Shown here: in pieces, positions 51,049 through 62,466 of the stretch | Position numbering within the stretch: the first letter of the stretch is position 1 | Layout of the letters: each line of letters begins with the position of its first letter | Assembly (NCBI GenBank): GCA_023846275.1 | Contig: CM043871.1 | Coordinates: 29,542,569 to 29,606,568 of the forward strand | Direction of reading: 5' to 3' | Origin: Vanilla planifolia | Taxonomy: Eukaryota; Streptophyta; Magnoliopsida; Asparagales; Orchidaceae | DNA: 64,000 nucleotides | Notes under the pieces: model-generated | What the model saw: the letters and a program-made list of their open reading frames with translations, nothing else | Told to the model about the DNA's origin: nothing | The model's database searches: none | Position numbers and translations under genes: made by a program

Positions 51049-51075
51049 TTTCTCTCTCTCTCTCTCTCTCTCTCT
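51049..51075 (+). repeat. (TC)n microsatellite in the GGP-like promoter/leader
   Basis: An uninterrupted CT/TC tract of about 26 bp. Such tracts are common near plant transcription start sites (Y-patch-like), which suggests that the transcript starts close by. Confidence 0.8.
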
Positions 51076-51325
51076 AGAGGCCTGCGAGATCTCCGTCTAA
51101 TCGTTCGGTGCGGAAGCGGTTCCGGGGCTTTTCGGCGATGTATACATATAATCTGTCGATTTTTTAACAATAGACAGATCTGCAGACCAATCCTCCAACT
51201 TGTCGGCAGGATCGCAGGATTTCCCTTCGTATGATCGGCTGAGTTCGTCGCGGAGATTTCAGAGTTTTCTTGTTCTTTTTGGGAGGATCGCTGGTCCGGT
51301 TAGGGCTGGCTTCGGTAGACTAACC

Positions 51326-51508
51326 ACGGCTCTAAACAGAAAATCTCGTGTAATTGTTAGAGGGGGAAGAGGATGTCTGCAGGCTTTCCCTAAGTTTTTG
51401 ATTGCTTCTCCTGCTTTCCACGGTGGTCGCGGCGCTCTACCCTCGGCCGGCGGGCATCCGTCGGACCTCACCTTTCTAGCGGGCGGTGGGGCTAGTGCGG
51501 AGGCTTGA
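51326..51508 (+). CDS. Upstream ORF of the GGP-like gene, ACG start, 60 codons
   Basis: This frame is open from 51152 and has no ATG, but it contains an ACG at 51326 in an ideal context (A at -3, G at +4). From there to TGA (51506-51508) it encodes 60 residues, basic and glycine-rich (VIVRGGRGCLQ, FLIASPAFHGGRG, SAGGHPSDLTFLAGGG). It ends 60 bp before the main start codon. Genuine plant GDP-L-galactose phosphorylase (VTC2) mRNAs carry a conserved non-AUG, ACG-initiated uORF of about 60-65 codons that represses translation when ascorbate is high. Position, start codon and length all agree. I infer homology and have not aligned the peptide; conserved-looking residues extend upstream of the ACG (RIAGPVRAGFGRLT), so the start could be earlier. 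Confidence 0.72.
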   Translation, partial: TALNRKSRVIVRGGRGCLQAFPKFLIASPAFHGGRGALPSAGGHPSDLTFLAGGGASAEA

Positions 51509-51568
51509 ACGCCATTGGAGTTGTGCTTTATTCAGCCTTTATCTGTTTTGGTGTAATTGTCGTAAGAT

Positions 51569-54500
51569 ATGGTATCGGTCAGTCGGCTGGAAGGTGATCA
51601 TGCTTTTGTGAAGCAGAGTGCGAGTCAGGAGCACTCCAAGGGAAATGAAGTTCCTCCCGAAGGTGTGTCTGTGGTATTCTATTGAGATTGTTCTGTTTGT
51701 CTATTTTTGTTGTTCATTATGCTCTAATGCTAGATTTTGAGAATCACTGTATTAGTTACATGTTATTTCGCTTCAGTATGATCTGTAACATAATTCTTAA
51801 AGTGTGTGCTTAACATGAAAAATAGCTATAAAAAGAGTTTTTTGTTGCTGCTTATGAATTCTTTCCTTTTTAAGTCACGATCAAGTGCAATTTTCAAAAG
51901 GATATAGAAAATTGGTCTTCATATTTTCCTTTGGACTATTGTATGATACTTTTGCTGTGCCCTCTTCAAATTGTGCCTTCTTTTGCCACGGTGGAGTTTT
52001 AGAAGTTGGATAATATGATACATAAAAATTGTATTTGTTGAACATATGGGATATGGCACCTCCATTCGCCTTTGTCCTTATTTGGATTTTCTCATCACAT
52101 GGTTGCATGTAGCAGGTCAATTCCACCGATTAAGCTATTCTGGGTGATCAAATTGTGATAGCTGAAGGTGCCTTGGCCTGCCAAATGCTTTGTTGTTTTT
52201 GTATTGAAAATCCCTATGCATTTTGCAACTCAAAATTGTTTGGTGACTTTGCCAATAGGAATTTTCCTACTTGATATTCAAAAACTGCAGCAAGACTGTC
52301 CTGGAGAACTGCTAATTCATTATTTAGGTGGTTGGTATGTAATCCATGGAGAGCTTTGACAGGGTCGTTGATAGAGGGAAAGAAAGAAAAGGTCAGGAAG
52401 ATTAGAGTGAGAGGAAGGGAGCTAAGGAGAATTTTTATGTGGAAACCTTTCGAGTGTTGAAAAACCAGTTTGCCATGGGCCAGAAGCCTCACTAGCAAGT
52501 ATTGGGTACAAAAGACTTATTGGGGACGTGTTTTGAGTCCCACACAAGGTTAGGACGTCATCAGAATGGATCCCTCTTGCAAAGCAAAGCTCAGGATTAG
52601 ATTTCCAGGCAATGGGAATGTGGGCTTAATTTGCGAAGCCATGCATAGGATGGCGATGAATGATTGCTTAGCAGTAGTGCCTTCACGATGGGATGCGTTG
52701 ATTGTGTGGAGCACGCTTTGCCACAGGGATCCTTCCTTATTGGCTCATGCCTTTATAAAAAAGTTGAACTTATTACTTCAATTGGGTTGGTTCAAGCCTC
52801 TTGTCAGGTTCTGCTATTGTGTCAGGTTGGATGAAAATTGTATCTTCCAGGAATTGAAGAAATTTTGTAATTTAGTTTATGCTGTTTCATTGCAGGATGT
52901 ATGACTGATGATTTCTTGGTAGCCAAGCATTCAGATTTAGGGTGTGTCAATCGTGAGAGTGCACTTTGTCACAGGATCCTTCCTTAATGGCTCATACCTT
53001 TATAAAATTGCTGTACTTGTTACTTGAATTTTATCATCCTCAGGTTGAAGACTATTGTCAGTTCCTGCTATACATTAGGCTGGCTGAAGATTGAACCTTC
53101 CAGAAATTGAAGAAATTTTGTAATATACATTAGGCTGGCTGAAGATTGAACCTTCCAGAAATTGAAGAGATTTTGTAATTTAAGCTTATGATGTTACATT
53201 ATACCTTCAAAATTTATCATTGCAACAATTTTTTTGACTTGAGCTATGCATTTCAGAGCTGAAGTCTATGGCTGGAAGAGTGGCTGTATTGCCTCTTGGA
53301 TGATCTGAAACACAGATTTAGATTATAAAGTAAACCTCTTTTTATTGTCAGGATAAGGCTTTAGGCTATTTACATTGTTATGACTTAATGTATGTGGTTC
53401 AGATTTTTCTATGATTTTTTCCGTCCTAGATTTGGTTTAAATTTGATCACTTCATTCTCTGCCTATTTCTTGCAAACTGCAATTTAGTTTTCATAAATTG
53501 ATTTTTATTCGAGTTTTCTTTTCTTATCAAACTTAAATGTTGATGTTCTGTCATTTTTAATGCCAGGTTTTGAGATCCCTGTTTACGTCATGTGCCATTA
53601 TTTGGAAAACAGTGGGGCACTTGATGTGTTTTTGTGCAAAGCTGATGATGAGCAAAGTTTGCTAGACACCCTCATCCTTGCTCAGGTATTTTTCCATAGA
53701 TCTTCATTTGTATGATTGTTTTTATAATCAGAACAAACTTTGCAGTGGGAAGAGCATGCATTTAGGGGTCTATTGAATTATGATGTGACCTCCTGTGAGA
53801 CAAAGGTGCCTTTTTACTCTTCTGGTTACCTTATGCATCTGAGGGTTGCTTATTTGTCTTTCTTAATCGATGCTTTGGCAGATTGTTGATGGAGGGAAGA
53901 GGCTTACTGCGCAGCTTAATATGGAATGGAACCCAAACTTCCTCAAAGAATTTGAGAAAAGGATATTTAAACTACCAGGAGGAATCATCAAGCCAAGCTA
54001 TATGAAAAATAATCTTGAGGATATACTTTGTTGTGTTACAACTGGAGAAATAGAAAAATCCATGGTTGCTTGTTTGGCTGCTGTACCTCTTGAGGGAATC
54101 TTGATTGTATCTAATGTATTGGCTGTGCTATATTTTTTCCTTATAAAAATTTTTCCATTTTTATAGATCTGATTAATTCTTTTGTTTTGTTTTTAAGGCA
54201 AATCCTGTTGAATATGGGCATATTTTCTTGGTACCATATTCCATACAACTCAGGACACAGTTTATTGGCAGAACACTTCATTTGATGGCCAACATTGCTC
54301 ATGAAGTGAATAGTTTCTCCTTGCGGATGTTCTATGACTACTTCTCTGCTACAAATGCCGATCAAAAGATATACTTCCAGGTTACAAATCGTCTGTTATA
54401 TGATTTCTTTTGGCTTGCAAATCTAACCCTAGCCCTGTACAAATTATCTTCTTAGGCGTTAATATCTTTTGCAATTTGGTAGACATTCCCTCACTTTGAT

Positions 54501-56380
54501 TTGTCATTACAGCCAGAGTAATTTCATGTTTCTTGCTAGTATTTCTTGTTTCTGCTATTCACTTTATAGAACCGTGGTTCTTATCTTTTAGATGTTAGTT
54601 CCTTTTGTCGAATGTGAAATCAGATGCTTGTATGCTTTGACAATTGCACTTTAACAAATAAGTACACATAACTGACCGTGCTCTAGCAAAAAATCCTTCT
54701 AATAGATTCTTGTCGTCATTTTGTGTTGTGGTCTACCTTCTTTGTGTACTCTTAGAAGTACTCTTTACTGCATATCTTTTCATACATGAATGGTTTATCT
54801 CACAAACATTAAAATGACCATATGTTAACTAAGCTTGTTATATGGTAATGGATACATGTTGTTGGCTACGTTTTTACATGGGACTTTACTGAACTTTTGT
54901 CCCTTGAAACTTACCTCGAACCTTTAGTAGATATGCTGTACAAACCAAATTTGCTAATCTGCTATATCCAATCTTCTTTAGTGGTAATCCATGTTGTGTG
55001 TTGTCTGATGGCTTGTTTGTTTTCTTAACTTTTGAACGTTGAAATGAAACCTAACTAATCTATCGAAAGTATTGGTTTGCATTCCAAAATATTCATTTTT
55101 ACTCTAAGAAGAATAGTATACTCCAAGGGGAGGAACACAAACTATTTTTGAAGCCTAAACTAACGTTTTTGGTGAACTGGTTGGTCTCCATAGCGTTTTT
55201 TTTTAAAATTTCTTTTGAACGTTGGCCTTCTTTTTCAAAAACTTTATGCAAGTTTTTGCATAAAGTTGACACTAATAGACTCATTCAAACCTGCTTTTGG
55301 CATACTTATTGTCAAAGATTAAGCTCTGATTAAACGAAAAATGGATTTGAAAAATATTTTTTCTAATTGTTATTAAAAATTTGTCTTTAGAAAAAGTGCT
55401 TAAGAAAAATAATTTTTTTAGTATTATTGATAGAGCAATATTTTGTTCTTGTAATATTTTTTATTATTTTAATTGATATAGAGCATTCAGAAACATGATC
55501 AGATGAGCATTTGATTGCATTTCAAAAAGTACTCATGCAAAAAAACTTAATTTGGCAATGGTATGTATACCCAATAGAGCCTCATGCAGCCTTTCATGCT
55601 ATCTACTTTTTACTTAAATGAGTTGCTAAATTTAATTCTCTTTGACTATATGTATCACATTGCACAATTGAGCATCACATGTTAGCTTTCGATATTTATG
55701 TTGCGAGAATCTACTTATTTTCTGCGCACTCATCACAGGCGTGTTACTTTGCGAATCCTCTTCCCGTGGAACTTCTTCCAACCCTACCCATATATGATAG
55801 CTCTATTGTGGATGGGTTAAGCATCTGGGAGCTTGCAGATTATTATCTCAAAGCACTGGTCTTTACAAGCAAAGATCTGAAGCATCTGGCAGCTGTTGTA
55901 GGAGAAATTTGCTTTGAATTGCAGAAACGAAACGCAGTGTTTAATCTCCTAATCACTGATTACGGTACAAAGATGTTCTTGTTTCCCCAGGTGGTAGACA
56001 TCCCATTTTTGAACTTTTTAAAGTGTTTTTTTACTGGTTGCTTACACAGGATCTTTTTGTGTTATACAGATAAACAATCTTAGTTGTATGAATGAACTGT
56101 TTCCGTTCATTAGATTCTCGTCTACTCATTTATTTGCATGCAAGTTGTGTTTTATTTTAAAACAAGGTTGCTGGTTGTGCAACAGGTCCATTTACCGGCG
56201 ACGGGACGCCATCTCCATGCTTGGGAATGTGGTGGCTACTTCATCTACAGCAACAATGCGGAGTTTGAGCGTGCCTCTGAGTCTGAGATCTCTCGGCGTT
56301 TGGCTTCTGCCTCTCTGGATGTGAAAGGATTTGGAGCCCTGAAGCAGCTGTGTTGTAATATAGCTTCCAAGCTGTGTTAA
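51569..56380 (+). CDS. Divergent GDP-L-galactose phosphorylase (VTC2)-like protein lacking the HIT histidines (7 exons, 378 aa)
   Basis: Exons: 51569-51662, 53567-53685, 53746-53805, 53882-54115, 54198-54380, 55739-55990 and 56186-56380; all GT-AG and in frame. GGP converts GDP-L-galactose to L-galactose-1-phosphate, the controlled step of ascorbate synthesis, using the HIT-superfamily histidine triad. Similarity to VTC2: QWEEHAFRGLLNYDVTSCET (WEDRxxRGLFRYDVTACET block, about 71-90), NPVEYGHIFLVP (SPIEYGHVLLIP), then ACYFANPLP, VFNLLITDYGTKMFLFPQ and HAWECGGYFIYS (VWEISGH block). The expected NHLHFQ catalytic motif reads QKIYFQ (about 225-230), so both histidines are missing. A segment between FLFPQ and HAWE is also shorter, giving 378 instead of about 440 aa. 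I expect no phosphorylase activity; a regulatory or binding role is possible but unproven. The ORF shows no stops and clean splice sites, so it looks like a functional gene and not a pseudogene. Confidence 0.82.
52700..53200 (+). repeat. Duplicated segment with a nested 55-bp tandem repeat in intron 1 of the GGP-like gene
   Basis: A segment at about 52705-52895 (TTTGCCACAGGGATCCTTCC, then TTCCAGGAATTGAAGAAATT) recurs in diverged form from about 52957. Within the second copy, a 55-bp unit starting TACATTAGGCTGGCTGAAG at 53071 repeats almost exactly at 53126. The 112-codon open frame 52566-52904 crosses the first copy and has no protein similarity. Confidence 0.8.
54381..55738 (+). other. 1.36-kb intron 5 of the GGP-like gene
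   Basis: AT-rich intron separating the exon that ends in KIYFQ from the exon that starts ACYFANP. No additional exon and no histidine-bearing alternative for the catalytic block was seen in it. Confidence 0.55.
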
Positions 56381-56608
56381 TTTGTGTTCTGTGGCAAACT
56401 TTTCTATGTAAATCAACTCTGTAACTCTATGCCTGTGATTTGTGTCATGTTTGTTTGGTACTCTCCAAGTTTCAGATATCATCCAATGGAGATCTCAACT
56501 CTATTTGGGTAAATATTAGCCATTGTTAATTGTTTCTGAGCATTCCCAAACACAACAAAATTGATATATAGGCACTGACAATTTTTCAATAGTTCAAATT
56601 CATTATAG

Positions 56609-56614
56609 TTTATT
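56609..56614 (-). terminator. Candidate poly(A) signal of the Erv41-like gene
   Basis: AATAAA on the minus strand (TTTATT on +), about 195 bp past the stop. Motif and position only. Confidence 0.35.
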
Positions 56615-56808
56615 GTTCAAAATAATCTAATATGAAACTGATGTCAAAAAGCAGCCACCAAAAACCCATTTAAGAAAAAATCCAAACCCACCAGCACAAA
56701 TTTTGTGCAGTAGTATACCCTAGCGTGAATCAAAACTAATAGTTAATATGTTACATATGCAGTGGTACATGGACATCTAATCATGGGATTCTGCTTGCAA
56801 AATGTCGA

Positions 56809-59800
56809 TCAGCGAGCATGATTCCTGTTCTTTGATTTGGTTAAGGATTCAACGATTCTGTACATCCACCTGTCGAGCATCCCTGCAAATAAGCAATCTG
56901 GATGAGCAACAACACAATTCTTTTGAGATAATTAAAGCATCAAAAAATTAAAAAAAAAAAGAGCAGATAAACTATATGTTCAGTTAGCTGAATGAATGAA
57001 ACATTATTCCAGGGGTAACATGCAATACAACTATATGTTGCATATTGATGTTCTTTGATAGAATTTTCCTCATAAATTAGGTAATACTTATCCCTCTTTT
57101 TTTTAATTCAAATGTTGTATTTTCTAGCCAATTGGTACATGTATAAACATCAGAGATACCAAAGAGAATCCCTATATTTAGAGGAAAACAAAATGGAAGT
57201 GTATTTAGAGGAAGGGAAGAGACCTGTGAGAGCAAATGTACCACCAAGCACTGCACAAAGACGAGTAATGAAATGCAGAAAACTACGCCGTTCTTCCATT
57301 ATAGTTACTGTTATTGGTGAAAGGTCATACAAGAAGTAAACCGCTGCAACATCAGACCATAGTGATTATTAAGCGAGACGAATAATTAAGCAGAATGTTT
57401 CATATGCCAAGATACCAACCTGGCCAAGATTTCTCTTTATCCTTAAGAGGGACAAAATACTCAGCAACAGAAAATTGATTTGTTGGCAAAACTTCTTTAT
57501 TAAGATATCTGTATTCTGTTGGGACGATCTGCATCAAAGACACTGAGAAACTAAGAAGTTTGCAGTACTAAAACTTCCCACCATGGATTCCTGGAGAGGT
57601 GATAGTTCTATCTTTTCTCAAAGAAGCAAAAGCCAAGGAGGATGGCTCCAATTAAGTACAAAGGATGAATGCGAAATAGAGTTTTGGAGGTATTAGGAAC
57701 TATTGCTTATGCAAAATTCCAAGTTTCTTGCAAATATTCATGCTAGTTAAGTAAGAACAACTCAGATGATTTGAAAGAACTTTACCTTGATATAGTACTT
57801 GAAAGTTCCACTAGTATCATGCAGAATTCGGGTAGTTCCGTCAAGAGGATTATGGATGCCAGGATACTTCGGACCAAACGATAGATCATGGATAACATGG
57901 CTAACATTGACATTTCCTGATTCCCCAAAAATCTGATAGCATTGACAAACAAACAAAATGCATTGGAGAACAGAACAATAACCTTCGGGAGAAAATAAGC
58001 AAAATCGAAAAGTTTGAACAAAGTTCGTTTGAACAAAGTCGATTCAGTGATTTTTTTTTTTTTTTTTTTTTTGAAATTTAGTACTGTAATAATGCTCAGA
58101 TTTAGCTTTAGATTTTCTTGTAAAATTCATGAAGCATGATCAAGAGCACCTTGTGTTTAGTTAACCATAAGGCATTTAATTGTAGTTGAGCCTTTTTTGA
58201 TACATACATAGCTCTTTAGCAGGTAAGCAAATTTATAGATTTTTATTGTACTACACAAAAATAAGAAAATTCTATTCTAATCAGGTAAGCTAGATAATTA
58301 CAAGATAAATTATTATGAGCTTGTTTAATGAGACAATTACCCCTTTAGCAGGCAAGTTATAGTTTATTGTGATACTTCCACAAAATAAGCTATGTATACT
58401 CTAATCAGGTAAGTTAGATATTACAACATAAATTATTATGAGTTTTTCTAATGAATCAATTAAACAGATGTCTACTAAGTACTTCAGCAAACGTACTGGT
58501 GTTTCATAACGTTATCAATGTCTCTCCACGCCTATTAACATGAATAGTAACAGGGTGGTTTTTTGAGTACCACAGACAGATTGGGTTCTGGTTCCTGTAT
58601 ATTCTTGTGTCCCCCCAGAAAATGTGTGCATAAAAATGAACCAGCTTGGAGCAGAGAAATATTACAAGAGGGTAAAATGAATAGCAAATAAGAGCCGTCT
58701 CCTATAATTCACTAAACTACAAAATGTTATCTCTTGGTTTAGCTATGATACACCAACCGACTGGCATAGCGATGGCTATTACAAACATTGCAAGATAAAT
58801 CAATCAAAATTACTTGCTCTCTTTTAAGTCATAAATTAAGTCTATATCTTACGGAAAGCATGTTTTAAACCTTAAAACAATTATATAATATCACTAATGG
58901 ATCTCTGAACAAGCTAATTTACATTCACAAAAAGTCCCAACATTAGTTTGAAACTGAACTTGGCCAAACGATTTAGTAATTCTATCTCCCATAGAGTTGG
59001 ATCATTTATCGATATCAGCATGATGATAGTCACAGTAAAAATGACAATATTTAGAAGTCTTAATTTCTTTGGATGGGGACAGCTACATGAATCCTTTGAC
59101 ATCAATGCAGTTTACTTGCTAAAAACAATTTCTTGACATTCAAACACACAAAACTGCATTCTAATAATCTATTGTCACTTGACCTTTTAAATATAACTCT
59201 TTCTCAATTCATAAAAAGAATTTGTGATGAAAACATCTCCCAACAAGAGGCCTCCATTAGCATGCCCAAATCATTTCAGCCAACTTTTCCTAGACTTATC
59301 CTCTATCAATACTAAACCATTCCGCTAAATGCACCTGTTTTTAGTCATTTTTTTAGAGTATAATCACTCATCACTCTTGACCTTGCAACACTCGTTTTAG
59401 TTGTCTGTTGGAATTTCACAAGCTAATATTTCATATCATAGTACAATTTTTATCTCACTGCAGTCTTATATAACCAATCTTCAAATTTAAGTGGCTGTAT
59501 TAATCATGCACTATATTAAAAGTAGTCAACCATTTCAACAAACTTCTTGGATCCTATTATTAATATCCTAATCAATTTCAATAAAAGTTTCTACTAAAAA
59601 CCAAATATAACCAAATCTCATGTTCCTTAATATTTTATTATCCCTAATCAAAACATCTATGTTACTTATATTATTGTCTTGACTAATTAGTTCAAAGTCA
59701 CTCCCATTAATCTACTTTGTCTTTATCTTCTACCTTAGTATTAACAATAAATACAATATGATCAATAGAAAGCAAATATGATGTCAGTTAACTTGAATTA

Positions 59801-62466
59801 CACTAACAAAAGAATCCAAAACAAATGCCAAAAAAAAAAAAAAAAAAAAAAAATGAAGGTTTCAAACAAAGTGCTAATGAAGTTCAATTATAATAGAGAA
59901 ATCTTTATTAAATCCTCCTTGATTACATATCACTATTTCATCATATATATCCTTAATTATTACAATGAAAATAATACCTAATTTTTTTTTCTTTATTAAT
60001 ATATTCTGAAGTGCCTATCTTGTTAATGACTTCAATAAAAACAAATACTAAACTCCTTTTTCTTTATTAAGATTTTCTAAGGTACACCTCTTAGTACTTT
60101 ATCATACTCTTTTCTCTAAATTAATACAAATTAAGTTAAGATCTTCTTTTCTTGCACTAAACTTCTCAATTACATCTCTCAAAAAGTATATAGTTTCAAT
60201 AATAAATCCCCTTAACAAAAAACCAAGTTAATTCTATGACATATTAGTAGTCTAATGTTTGTTCATTCTCTTATAGTTTCAAAGTATGATTCACTAACTT
60301 AATTTCCTTACAAATAGAACACTCTTAAATATTGTTTTTGTTGTTAGGTATTAAAGCTTTTTTTTCTCTACTAATTTGACAACATTTTTTCTTTAAAATG
60401 ATATTAACCTAAGCAACAAGATAACTTTTTTCTCAAATATTTTCATACATCTATAAGAACAACAATTAATTCTATTGCTTTTAAATGTTTTGCTTCTTTA
60501 GACTTTAATGAGCCCCCCATTTCTATTATAAGAATACATAAATAAAACAAAACCTATATATTCTTTCCAAAAACTAAGTTTGTTGAAATCAGTTATCCCC
60601 TCCTATTTTTATTGAACAGCTTATAAAAGTAGTTGAACCATCCAAATTTAATATCTTCTGCAATGATTAGTAAAGTACTATTTGATCATTCTCCATGATA
60701 AATTTTACTTGATTTAAATCTCCAGAGTTCTTTTCATTTGCTTGGGTAAATTTATTTTTGACTTTCTCCTTCATTAGTATCCAATTTCATATAAAGATGT
60801 TCAAAAATTGCTTTATTTGTATCATTAAGTAATTTTTTAGCCTATCAGTGTGCCAGCATACTTCTCCCAATTCTCTACTCCTACAAGAACCACCTTTTAT
60901 GTCAAATCTTCTTCTCTTTAATCTCATAATATACTTCTTAATTTCACTACCAGACTTCTTTGTAATTTATTTTATCATCAAGCTTCTTTGTAATTTCAAA
61001 CATATCCCTTTATCACAATTAATAAACCACAAAACTTACCACATAGTTAGTACGTATTCATGAAAAAAGAAGTCCAAATTGATAATAAATTTCGTGCTGC
61101 AACTGCAACTCATGGTTTAAAAATTCCTTCACCAATGGTTCTATAAGACATTACACAATTTTACCTAGAAACCATCTGAAACTGTCATAAAATGTTGGTT
61201 TCAACTTGTTTTTCCTTTTTTAGCTACAAAATGCTAGTTTTTATGTGTAGAAATTCTGACAATAAAGACAACGGCAGGGTAACCAGAAAATGAGGAATAT
61301 ACAGGTTAAGAGTGCCAAGTCTGGTAAGAATAAGCCGCAGCATGCCAAGGTAAATGCAGGCCGCTGCTAAGAGGGACAGTTGGTGAGAAAACATGCTTTA
61401 AAAAACTGGAACTTTATGATCAAGATTGAAACTGAAATTAATAAAAATCATGATGTAAGCAATCCATTTTAGTCCATGAAAAACAATCCAAAGTACTATT
61501 AATGTACAGTGGAATTTGGACAAAACTTAAAAGAAAATTCATTAGAAGGATCAAAGAAGAAAAAACTATAAAAACCAAACACATGGCATCTTTTAACTCA
61601 TTGAAACGGCCTTTTCATCCTCAATAAATATTGGTATTGAGATATGAAAATAAATACCCATCAAGAAAGCCTAAAACAGTGCAGAAAACTATCAAAAAAC
61701 AGCCATATCATGGAATGTTTTAATACAACGAAATGGCAAACTAGTCTTTGTACGGAAGTTCGAAGTTGGAGATTCAATTGAAAAAATGCGAAGCAAAGTA
61801 CTTAGTTAAACAAAGCTAATAAATCTAAACCAAAATACATACGATACAACAGTAAAAGCAGGTAAGAGCATAACAAGTATCTAACAAATTAACAACAATA
61901 AAATATGCTCAAATTACTTTCCATAGGAGTTTAAAGCAAAAAAACCTGCTGGGCAACCAAAATGTTCAATCCATGAACAGAAATATGGAAGTTCCCAGCT
62001 ACCCTCTGCACATCTAAAACACCAAATACCTGTATGTACACAACAATAACATAGTGTAAATTGCAAAATGCTTTTGAACGCTAAAATTCAAATCATTGAA
62101 TGAAAATGAAGTAGTGGCACAATGCCATACCCGGCACCCTTCACCATTTGCCATTGCCTGTTTCACTTTCTTAATCATTTTCTGCGCATCTGAGCCAAAA
62201 CTAACGCTATGTTCATTTTTCTTGGGGGAGGAACCCTCATGATGATCTTTTCCATCACCTGCTCACATTATTTATTCAAATTCAAGTCACGATAGAAGCA
62301 TTTTCAGAACATACAGCATACTCAGCAACGAAAGTACAGCAGAAGAAAATAAGGAAAGATATCCCACAACGTGATTACCGTGTTCTTCAACTGGATGCTC
62401 CTTCTCAACAAGATCTGTTAAATATTCAGAAGTACCCAGAATGTTACCCTTACTATCCACTTGGAG
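56809..62466 (-). CDS. Erv41/ERGIC2-type ER-Golgi vesicle protein, 3' part (7 exons visible, 5' end outside or unrecognised)
   Basis: Erv41/Erv46 family proteins cycle between ER and Golgi in COPII/COPI vesicles and help sort cargo. Visible exons, 5' to 3': 62466-62379, 62258-62131, 62029-61946, 57932-57786, 57528-57420, 57343-57224 and 56882-56809; together 249 codons, frame-consistent with GT-AG introns. Landmarks in order: LQVDSKGNILGTSEYL, GEGCR|VFGVLDVQRVAGNFHIS, NVSHVIHDLSFGPKYPGIHN, FKYYIK|IVPTEYRYL, TNQFSVAEYF, VYFLYDLSPITVTIMEERR and the C-terminal membrane helix region RLCAVLGGTFALTG|MLDRWMYR. RLC..GG.F..TGML resembles ERGIC2 (Erv41) more than ERGIC3. The first membrane segment and the start of the lumenal domain are not found between 62467 and 64000, so those exons probably lie beyond the window. 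The stop is 428 bp from that of the GGP-like gene, in tail-to-tail arrangement. Confidence 0.87.
58213..58470. repeat. Tandem duplication of a ~129-bp unit in the Erv41-like intron
   Basis: CTTTAGCAGG(T/C)AAG starts at about 58214 and about 58343. Each copy then has tctaatcaggtaag and a later line containing aaattattatgag. The copies are diverged. A poly-T tract of more than 20 lies nearby at about 58051-58071. Confidence 0.75.
59340..60480 (-). mobile_element. Highly decayed LINE reverse transcriptase in the Erv41-like intron
   Basis: Read on the minus strand across many stops, the order of motifs follows plant LINE reverse transcriptase. SHTLKL is followed by LEKxYDKVLRGV (EKAYDRVPRE block) near 60.1 kb. 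Then come IKDIYDE and GGFNKDFSIIIELH (IKDMYDG..., FPIxIGLHQG) near 59.9 kb. HHICFLLIDHIVFIVNT (FADDIVLxDET) lies near 59.75 kb and EDWLYKTAVR (GKFYRTAIR) near 59.47 kb. The catalytic ADD reads IDH. It is long dead. It has the same orientation as its host gene. Edges are approximate and a poly(A) tail was not located. Confidence 0.7.

Noticed and set aside
52566-52904. 112-codon frame in intron 1 of the GGP-like gene
   Set aside because: Overlaps a duplicated intronic repeat, has no similarity and is not needed to keep the gene in frame.
56186-56230. HLH in the last exon of the GGP-like gene as a substitute HIT motif
   Set aside because: It lies in the block equivalent to VWEISGH, far downstream of the catalytic position, and lacks the following hydrophobic-Gln context.
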